Below are positions 1 to 4,200 of a stretch of DNA of 5,254 nucleotides, piece after piece (positions within the stretch are counted from its first letter, which is position 1; each line of letters begins with the position of its first letter). The notes under the pieces are model-generated. The model searched no databases. It was not told the DNA's origin and was given only the letters and a program-made list of their open reading frames with translations. The stretch is from the NCBI GenBank assembly GCA_007121175.1, contig SKMG01000017.1, positions 1 to 5,254 on the forward strand. Direction: 5' to 3'. This stretch comes from Trueperaceae bacterium. Its GTDB lineage: Bacteria > Deinococcota > Deinococci > Deinococcales > Trueperaceae. The position numbers and the translations under genes are program-made.

Positions 1-2
1 GC

Positions 3-188
3 ATGACAGAGCACACCTCGGGGCACGCTGCGACGCTGCACGTGCTCGAGGGAAGCATGCACGTGCGCGTCGGAGAGCATAGCGTCACCATGCGCGCCGG
101 CAGCTTCCTCGGCCTCGAGCCGCGGGCGCCGCACGCCCTCGACGCCGAGGAGCCGTCACTGCTGCTGCTGTGCGTCTCGGCGCCATGA
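3..188 (+). CDS. Cupin-domain protein, C-terminal fragment (5' end outside window)
   Basis: The 61 visible residues form the second half of a small single-domain cupin. A beta-rich stretch carries the HVLEGSMHVRVG pattern (residues 13-24), then an AGSFLGLEPRAPHAL segment (32-46) matching the second cupin motif G-x5-P-x-G-x2-H-x3-N in shortened form, with PH at 43-44 as the likely metal-side histidine. The strand-turn-strand order agrees with Cupin_2 proteins. The frame is open to the left edge and the ATG at position 3 lies inside the domain: the first cupin strands and most of motif 1 are missing. This methionine is therefore probably internal, and the true start is upstream. Such small cupins are often sensors or stress proteins and their ligand cannot be told from sequence. 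It ends 200 bp before the transporter gene. Fold is fairly sure; function is unknown. Confidence 0.7.
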   Translation: MTEHTSGHAATLHVLEGSMHVRVGEHSVTMRAGSFLGLEPRAPHALDAEEPSLLLLCVSAP

Positions 189-237
189 CCGGCTACGCAG
201 TGAGCGGGTTACACGGTGAGCTGATCGTGAAGCGCCG

Positions 238-253
238 TTGGCACATCTGCCAA
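238..253. promoter_or_regulatory. Perfect inverted repeat TTGGCA-N4-TGCCAA, candidate operator
   Basis: TTGGCA (238-243) and TGCCAA (248-253) are exact reverse complements separated by CATC. No T-tract follows, so it is not an intrinsic terminator. It lies about 135 bp upstream of the binding-protein start, and its left arm doubles as the best -35-like hexamer in the gap. A dimeric regulator bound here could control the transporter operon. No regulator gene is visible, so the identity of the factor is open. Confidence 0.45.
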
Positions 254-267
254 GGCGGTCTTATGAC
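238..267 (+). promoter_or_regulatory. Possible sigma-70-type promoter for the transporter operon
   Basis: TTGGCA (238-243, five of six to the -35 consensus) is followed after 18 bp by TATGAC (262-267, four of six to the -10 consensus). This would start transcription near 274 and give a leader of about 115 nt before the ATG at 389. A lone -10-like TAGGAT at 297-302 has no matching -35. This is the best pair I can find in the gap, but the match is modest. Confidence 0.3.
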
Positions 268-312
268 ATCCCTCACTCAAGGGACCGCGCGTGCAATAGG
301 ATAGAGTAACCG

Positions 313-341
313 GTCCACGCATGACGCTGGACGTGGTTTTT
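313..341 (+). terminator. Weak terminator- or attenuator-like hairpin with T5 tract
   Basis: CCACG (315-319) can pair with CGTGG (332-336) across a 12-nt loop, and five T residues (337-341) follow directly. An alternative register pairs GTCCA (313-317) with TGGAC (328-332). The stem is only 5 bp, so termination would be inefficient. It could end readthrough from the cupin gene. If transcription starts upstream of it, it could act as a leader attenuator 47 nt before the binding-protein ATG. Confidence 0.3.
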
Positions 342-377
342 CGGGAGTTCGGCCAGAGGAGTCTCTCGAAGTTCGAT

Positions 378-385
378 AGAGGAGG
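378..385 (+). promoter_or_regulatory. Strong ribosome binding site of the binding-protein gene
   Basis: AGAGGAGG sits 3 nt before the ATG at 389 (6 nt if the AGAGG part is used). It is by far the best Shine-Dalgarno match in the window, in contrast to the weak ones before the two permeases and the P450. This fits high expression of the receptor. Confidence 0.75.
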
Positions 386-388
386 AAC

Positions 389-1891
389 ATGAGACGAATT
401 GTGCTGTTCATCGCAGCCGCGGCGTTCGCCTTCGGCGGCGCCCACGCCTTCACGCTCACCGTCGCCACCACGGCCGACGCCGTGAGCCTGACCACCCACG
501 CCACCAACGACCAGCCCTCGGCGCGAGTGATGAAGCAGATTTACGACACGCTCATCGTCCAGACCGAGGAGCTCGAGCTCGAGCCCGGCCTGGCGGAGAG
601 CTGGACGCAGATCGACGAGCTCACCTGGGAGTTCAACATCCGTCCCGGGGTCGTGTTCCACAACGGCGACCCGCTCACCGCCGCGGACGTCGCCTTCACG
701 CTCAACAGCCTTCGTAATCCGGAGATCGCTGCTCCGGGCGCCTTCATCCTCGGCTTCGTCGAGGACGTCGTGGTTGTCGACGACCTCACGGTCCGGGTGC
801 TCACCAGCGCCCCGTTCGCCCCGATCCTCGCGCACCTGTCGCACACCGCCACGTCCGTGCTGAACGAGCGCGTGGTCACCGAGGCGGGCGAGGACTACGG
901 CACCGAGGTCGTCGTTGGGACCGGCCCGTTCCGCTTCGTGTCGTGGGAGATCGCGTCGCAGATCGTCCTCGAGCGCAATCCGGATTGGTGGGGCGGCGAG
1001 GTACTGCCCGAGCGTGTGGTCTTCCGCCCGATCGTCGAGCCCTCGGTGCGCGCCATCGAGGTCGAAGCGGGCGCCGTCGACATCGCCTACGGGTTGGAGC
1101 TGTCGCCGCGCGACGCCATGCGGGCCCGCGCCAATCCCGACCTGACGATGGCCGAGACCCCGACCCTGTCGACGACGTACGTCGGCTTCAACGCCCAGAA
1201 GGCGCCGTTCGACGACGTCCGCGTGCGGCAAGCGATCAACCACGCCGTCGACGTCGAGCCGATGATCGATGCGATCCTCGAGGGCTTCGGCACGGCGGCG
1301 CGCGGCCCGATCTCGGACATGGTGTTCGGGGCGAACCTCGACCTCGAGCCGTACGAGTACGATCCGGAGCTCGCGCGCGAGCTGCTGGCCGAGGCTGGCT
1401 ACCCGGACGGCTTCTCGGCCATGGTGTGGACCAACGAGAACCCGATCCGCATCCAGATCGCCGAGATCATGCAGGCGCAGCTCGCCGAGGTCGGCATCAA
1501 CGTAGACGTGCAGGTGCTCGAGTGGTCGACTTACCTGGCCGACACCGCTGCCGGTGCGCACGACATGTTCATCCTCGGTTGGGTGAGCGTCACGGGTGAC
1601 GCCGACTACGGCCTCTACGCTCTGTTCCACAGCACGCAGTTCGGCACGGCCGGCAACCGCACCTTCTGGTCGCACCCGCGGGTCGACGAGTTGCTCGACC
1701 TGGGTCGGACGGAGGCGGACCCCCAGGTGCGCGAGGCATACTACTTCGAGGCACAGGAGATCATCGCCGAGGAAGCCCCCTGGGTCTTCCTGTACCTGCT
1801 CCTGGAGGTCAACGCCCTGCAGAACAACGTGACGGGCTTCGTCCCGCACCCCGCGGGCCACCACCGCCTGTACAACGTCAACAAGAACTAG
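389..1891 (+). CDS. ABC transporter substrate-binding protein, peptide/nickel family (SBP_bac_5)
   Basis: A 500-residue extracytoplasmic solute receptor that binds a ligand, typically a peptide, and hands it to the permeases encoded downstream. Residues 1-20 are a Sec signal peptide (MRR, hydrophobic core, AHA cleavage before Phe21). There is no lipobox cysteine, so the mature protein should be free in the periplasm. Family landmarks run in order: the LAESW block (68-72), the FNIRPGVVFHNGDPLTAADV block (82-101), GTGPFRFVSWE (177-187) followed by RNPDWWGG (196-203), the YVGFNAQKAPFDDVRVRQAI block (264-283), the lobe-closing AELLAEAGYPDG-like segment (329-341, here ARELLAEAGYPDG), and APWVFLY near the C-terminus (463-469). 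Length is normal for the family. The start is supported by AGAGGAGG at 378-385, just upstream of ATG. Dipeptide, oligopeptide, glutathione and nickel receptors share this fold, so the ligand is unassigned. Confidence 0.95.
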   Translation: MRRIVLFIAAAAFAFGGAHAFTLTVATTADAVSLTTHATNDQPSARVMKQIYDTLIVQTEELELEPGLAESWTQIDELTWEFNIRPGVVFHNGDPLTAADVAFTLNSLRNPEIAAPGAFILGFVEDVVVVDDLTVRVLTSAPFAPILAHLSHTATSVLNERVVTEAGEDYGTEVVVGTGPFRFVSWEIASQIVLERNPDWWGGEVLPERVVFRPIVEPSVRAIEVEAGAVDIAYGLELSPRDAMRARANPDLTMAETPTLSTTYVGFNAQKAPFDDVRVRQAINHAVDVEPMIDAILEGFGTAARGPISDMVFGANLDLEPYEYDPELARELLAEAGYPDGFSAMVWTNENPIRIQIAEIMQAQLAEVGINVDVQVLEWSTYLADTAAGAHDMFILGWVSVTGDADYGLYALFHSTQFGTAGNRTFWSHPRVDELLDLGRTEADPQVREAYYFEAQEIIAEEAPWVFLYLLLEVNALQNNVTGFVPHPAGHHRLYNVNKN

Positions 1892-1900
1892 AGCCGGACC

Positions 1901-1949
1901 TCGGTCTGGGTCGCCGACGCTCCTTCGCGAGTGTGGCGACCCAGGCTGA
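1901..1949 (+). other. Long intercistronic hairpin, 21 bp with one bulge
   Basis: CTGGGTCGCC (1906-1915) is the exact reverse complement of GGCGACCCAG (1935-1944). The stem extends outward by TCGGT/GCTGA (1901-1905 with 1945-1949, two G-U pairs). It extends inward past one bulged G (1916) by ACGCTC/GAGTGT (1917-1922 with 1929-1934, one G-U pair), closing on a 6-nt loop. It starts 9 nt after the binding-protein stop. No U-tract follows, so it is more likely a 3'-end stabiliser or processing stop for the receptor message than a full terminator. Confidence 0.7.
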
Positions 1950-1962
1950 CGAGGCAACGCCC

Positions 1963-1986
1963 GGGGGCCGTTCTCGGCCGGCCCCC
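1963..1986 (+). other. Second intercistronic GC hairpin
   Basis: GGGGGCCG (1963-1970) pairs perfectly with CGGCCCCC (1979-1986) around an 8-nt loop, giving an all-G/C 8-bp stem. The next bases are AAGAGGAT, with no U-tract. It lies 13 nt after the first hairpin and 50 nt before the permease start. With its neighbour it could stall exonucleases or partly terminate transcription, lowering permease expression relative to the receptor. Confidence 0.6.
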
Positions 1987-2007
1987 AAGAGGATCTCCCC
2001 CCAAGAG
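1982..2007 (+). repeat. Direct repeat CCCCCAAGAG, two copies 16 bp apart
   Basis: CCCCCAAGAG occurs at 1982-1991 and again at 1998-2007. The first copy includes the right arm of the second hairpin. The C-run of the second copy could instead pair with GGGG at 2012-2015. It may be a small tandem duplication or a competing pairing partner; no known site is recognised. Confidence 0.4.
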
Positions 2008-2036
2008 CGCAGGGGACGAATCGGGACACGACTGCT

Positions 2037-2966
2037 TTGCTCAAGTATATCTTCCGCCGTATCATCCTGCTGATACCGATCCTCCTCGGTGTCACCGTCA
2101 TCGTCTTCGGGATCATGTTCATGACGCCGGGCGACCCGGCCATCCTCATGCTGGGCGAGAACGCCCCCCAGGCTGAGCTCGAGGCGCTGCGCGAGCGACT
2201 CGGGCTCGACCAACCGGCGTACGTGCAGTATGGACTCTGGTTGGGGCGGGCGGTGCAGCTGGACTTCGGTCGCTCCATCCGCTCGGGTCGACCCGTGACC
2301 CGAGAGATTTCGGCGCGGCTGCCGGCCACGCTCGAGTTGGCGCTGCTGGCGACGCTGCTGGCGATCGCCGTCGGGGTTCCGCTCGGCGTGCTCTCGGCCA
2401 CGCGCCCGAACACGGCCGTCGATCACGCGGCGACCGTCGCGGCCTTCGGGGGGCTCGCGATGCCGGTCTTCTGGCAGGGCCTGATCCTGATCTTGCTGTT
2501 CGCGCTGGTACTCGGCTGGTTGCCTCCATCGGGCAGGCTCGGCGGCTGGCAGTACTACGTCCTGCCGACCATCACACTGGGCACGAGCGCCATCGCCGCC
2601 ATCACCCGCATGACCCGTGCGACCATGCTCGAGACGCTGAGCCAGGATTACGTCCGTACCGCCCGCTCCAAGGGCCTTCCTGAGCGCTCCATCGTCTACC
2701 GCCATGCCCTGCGCAACGCCCTGATCCCGGTGGTGACGGTGATCGGGCTGCAGTTCGGACAGCTCCTCTCCGGGGCCGTGATCACCGAGACCATCTTCTC
2801 TTGGCCCGGTATCGGGCGCCTGGCGGTCGACTCGATCCGCGCCAAGGACTTCCCGACGGTGCAGGGCGCCGTCATGGTGTTCGCCGTCATGTACGCGGTG
2901 GTCAACCTGTTCACCGACGTGCTCTACGCCTACCTCGACCCGCGCCTGAAGACGCGCTACAGCTGA
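2037..2966 (+). CDS. ABC transporter permease, DppB/OppB/GsiC type
   Basis: A 309-residue inner-membrane subunit forming half of the translocation channel for ligand delivered by the upstream binding protein. It opens with MLKYIFRRIILLIPILLGVT, the standard N-terminus and first membrane helix (about 9-29), followed by PGDPA (31-35) and the long periplasmic segment including LGLDQP (55-60) and LDFGRS (75-80). Further helices lie near 97-121, 133-160, 173-192, 232-254 and 276-298. The EAA loop that docks on the ATPase is at 204-231 (DYVRTARSKG... ALRNALIP), followed by FSWPGIGRL (254-262) and DFPTVQG (271-277), both family hallmarks. The start is TTG: the frame has no ATG or GTG nearby upstream, and the family N-terminus begins exactly here. 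The Shine-Dalgarno is poor (GGGA at 2023-2026, or AGGGGA at 2011-2016, which is too far). The substrate is not predictable. Confidence 0.93.
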   Translation: MLKYIFRRIILLIPILLGVTVIVFGIMFMTPGDPAILMLGENAPQAELEALRERLGLDQPAYVQYGLWLGRAVQLDFGRSIRSGRPVTREISARLPATLELALLATLLAIAVGVPLGVLSATRPNTAVDHAATVAAFGGLAMPVFWQGLILILLFALVLGWLPPSGRLGGWQYYVLPTITLGTSAIAAITRMTRATMLETLSQDYVRTARSKGLPERSIVYRHALRNALIPVVTVIGLQFGQLLSGAVITETIFSWPGIGRLAVDSIRAKDFPTVQGAVMVFAVMYAVVNLFTDVLYAYLDPRLKTRYS

Positions 2967-2967
2967 C

Positions 2968-3840
2968 GTGGCCGCTACCGAGACCCAGGGCGTACGGAGG
3001 TCGCGGGGCGCGCGCTCCTGGTCGAGTATCCTGCGCTCGAGCCCGCGCATCGCGATCGGCGGCGCGGTGCTCCTCGTCATCGCGTTCGCGGCGGTGTTCG
3101 CAGACGCGATCAGCCCCTATCCCCCCAACCAGCAGAACCTGCGCGCCCGGCTGCAGCCTCCGAGCGCCGAGCACATCCTCGGCACCGACCACTTCGGGCG
3201 TGACGTCCTCTCCCGCATCATCCACGGTGGCCGGGTGTCGCTGCAAGTCGGGTTCATCGCGGTCGGCATCGCGCTCGCGGTCGGCGGCGTCATGGGGCTG
3301 CTGGCCGCGTTCTACGGCCGCTGGGTCGACTCGACGGTGTCGTTCGTGGTCGACGTCATGCTGGCGCTGCCCGGCTTCCTGCTCGCGCTGGCGATCGTCG
3401 CGGCGCTGGGCCCGAGCCTGGTGAACGTGATGATCGCGGTGGGCATCGCCTACATCCCGCAGTTTGCGCGCATCACCCGCAGCGCCGTGCTGACGGTGAT
3501 CGAGATGGATTACGTCACGGCGGCGCGGGCCGCGGGATCGCGCGACAACCGGATCATGCTCCGGCACGTGGTGCCGAACTCGCTCAGTCCGGTGATCGTG
3601 CAGGTGACGCTGTCGCTGGCTGGCGCCATCCTCTCCGCGGCCGGGCTCTCGTTCCTCGGCCTCGGCGCACAGCCGCCCACCGCCGAGTGGGGGAGCATGC
3701 TCAACGCCGCCCGCGGCTACATCCGTGATGCGCACTGGGCGGTCACCTACCCCGGCGTCGCGATCGTGATCACCGTGCTGGCGCTGAACATGTTCGGCGA
3801 CGGGTTGCGCGACGCGCTGGACCCGCGCCGTATCGACTGA
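2968..3840 (+). CDS. ABC transporter permease, DppC/OppC/GsiD type
   Basis: A 290-residue second channel subunit, partner of the preceding permease. A short cytoplasmic tail (1-26) leads into helix 1 (about 27-47), then the DAISPYPPNQQ periplasmic entry. The conserved HILGTDHFGRDVLSRIIHGG block follows at 69-88. Helices follow at about 93-117, 124-148, 150-166, 207-228 and 260-278. The EAA coupling loop is at 181-208 (DYVTAARAAG... HVVPNSLSP). GLSFLGLGAQPPTAEWG (226-242) and LNMFGDGLRDALDPR (273-287) are diagnostic of the OppC branch. It starts at GTG one base after the previous stop codon, so the two permeases are surely co-transcribed and probably translationally coupled, as there is no clear separate Shine-Dalgarno. 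Usually two ATPase genes follow; here the operon stops. Confidence 0.94.
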   Translation: MAATETQGVRRSRGARSWSSILRSSPRIAIGGAVLLVIAFAAVFADAISPYPPNQQNLRARLQPPSAEHILGTDHFGRDVLSRIIHGGRVSLQVGFIAVGIALAVGGVMGLLAAFYGRWVDSTVSFVVDVMLALPGFLLALAIVAALGPSLVNVMIAVGIAYIPQFARITRSAVLTVIEMDYVTAARAAGSRDNRIMLRHVVPNSLSPVIVQVTLSLAGAILSAAGLSFLGLGAQPPTAEWGSMLNAARGYIRDAHWAVTYPGVAIVITVLALNMFGDGLRDALDPRRID

Positions 3841-3862
3841 GCTGGGGCGTCGGCGCTCCAGC
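3841..3862 (+). terminator. Compact hairpin directly after the second permease
   Basis: Starting on the base after the TGA, GCTGGGGCG (3841-3849) pairs with CGCTCCAGC (3854-3862) through 9 bp, including one G-U pair, around the tetraloop TCGG. No U-tract follows, so it is not a classic intrinsic terminator. The position suggests it marks the 3' end of the operon transcript, by protecting it from exonucleases or by assisting termination. Confidence 0.5.
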
Positions 3863-3891
3863 GTCCACAGGCCGATGCATGCCGCCGGTGT

Positions 3892-3910
3892 GCGCCGCCC
3901 CTGGCGGCGT
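3892..3910 (+). other. Second post-operon hairpin
   Basis: GCGCCGCC (3892-3899) pairs with GGCGGCGT (3903-3910) around the triloop CCT, 8 bp with one terminal G-U. It is very GC-rich and lacks a U-tract. It may add to the 3'-end structure of the transporter transcript. Stems like this also arise by chance in DNA of this composition, so confidence is moderate. Confidence 0.35.
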
Positions 3911-3986
3911 CGCTTCGTGCCGTCGCCCGATGCCGAGGATCGCGACCGCTGTCCGACGTTCATTCGATGAGACACATGCTTCGGGT
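3911..3986. other. Intergenic spacer without recognisable feature
   Basis: This is part of the 356-bp stretch between the second permease and the P450 start. I see no coding frame with family character, no RNA gene and no repeat in this piece. The rest of the gap holds the two hairpins on the left, and the palindrome, promoter and possible small ORF on the right. Confidence 0.5.
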
Positions 3987-3999
3987 AACGCTCAGCGTT
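3987..3999. promoter_or_regulatory. Perfect palindrome AACGCT-C-AGCGTT, candidate operator
   Basis: AACGCT (3987-3992) and AGCGTT (3994-3999) are exact reverse complements around a single central C. The last two bases (TT) are also the first two of the TTGACA -35 box at 3998-4003. A protein bound here would block or contact RNA polymerase, as expected for a repressor or an activator bound at the -35. No regulator gene is in the window, so the binding factor is unknown. Confidence 0.55.
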
Positions 4000-4026
4000 G
4001 ACAGGCTCGGCCCTGGCGCCTAGCAT
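3998..4026 (+). promoter_or_regulatory. Promoter TTGACA-N17-TAGCAT upstream of the P450 unit
   Basis: A perfect -35 (TTGACA, 3998-4003), the optimal 17-bp spacer and a -10 of the form TAnnAT (TAGCAT, 4021-4026) make this the best promoter in the window. The predicted start point, about 6-7 nt after the -10, falls on or next to the ATG at 4033. That is the geometry of a leaderless transcript. The P450 ATG lies 164 nt downstream of that point. Confidence 0.65.
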
Positions 4027-4032
4027 CGCTTC

Positions 4033-4200
4033 ATGAGTCCACTCGAGGCGAGACCAATGATCCGGATCGCCCTCTCGATGTTCGATCACTTCTGGGCCGT
4101 GGTGCGCGCTGTCGTGCGGGTCGGCGGGGAGCCTTCGCGCGGAGCCACCAGAGCAGCTAGCCCGGCCTATGTCGTCGTGCGGCGCCCGCGGCGGCCATGA
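4033..4200 (+). CDS. Possible small leaderless ORF (55 aa) overlapping the P450 start
   Basis: The ATG lies 6 nt after the -10 box, so its first base is near the predicted transcription start. The frame stays open for 55 codons. Its TGA (4198-4200) overlaps the ATG of the P450 (4197-4199) in an ATGA arrangement typical of translational coupling. The P450 has no good Shine-Dalgarno of its own, so reinitiation after this ORF would explain how it is translated. Residues 9-31 are a hydrophobic to amphipathic stretch (MIRIAL, MFDHFWAVV, RAVVRVGG); the C-terminus is arginine- and proline-rich. About 76% of third positions are G/C, lower than in the neighbouring genes, so it may be a regulatory leader ORF, or chance. 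I do not recognise any family. Confidence 0.35.
   Translation: MSPLEARPMIRIALSMFDHFWAVVRAVVRVGGEPSRGATRAASPAYVVVRRPRRP

Noticed and set aside
363..381. Small hairpin that could cover part of the receptor's ribosome binding site
   Set aside because: The pairing needs a 2-nt bulge and a triloop, and leaves most of the GGAGG free; too weak to call a regulatory structure.
943..1599. A 218-codon plus-strand frame inside the receptor gene
   Set aside because: It is a shifted frame of the receptor; the product is Arg/Gly-rich with no family similarity, while the main frame is a complete receptor.
209..2413. A 734-codon open frame on the minus strand
   Set aside because: It lies antisense to the receptor and first permease, both clear family members. 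Its product is low-complexity, rich in Arg, Asp, Gly and Val, with no recognisable domain. Long antisense frames are a normal by-product of high G/C at third positions.
4059..4068. 10-bp palindrome GATCCGGATC in the P450 leader
   Set aside because: Such short GATC/CCGG-type palindromes are expected by chance, and it lies inside the possible small ORF, away from the promoter core.
1878..4089. Two further long minus-strand frames (1878-3080 and 2911-4089)
   Set aside because: Both mirror the permease genes, have Arg/His/Asp-rich products without domains, and cross the intergenic hairpins. They are composition artefacts.
4033..4200. Small ORF as the frameshifted true N-terminus of the P450
   Set aside because: The P450 frame from 4197 already contains the expected N-terminal segments, and the small ORF's peptide shows no P450 character.
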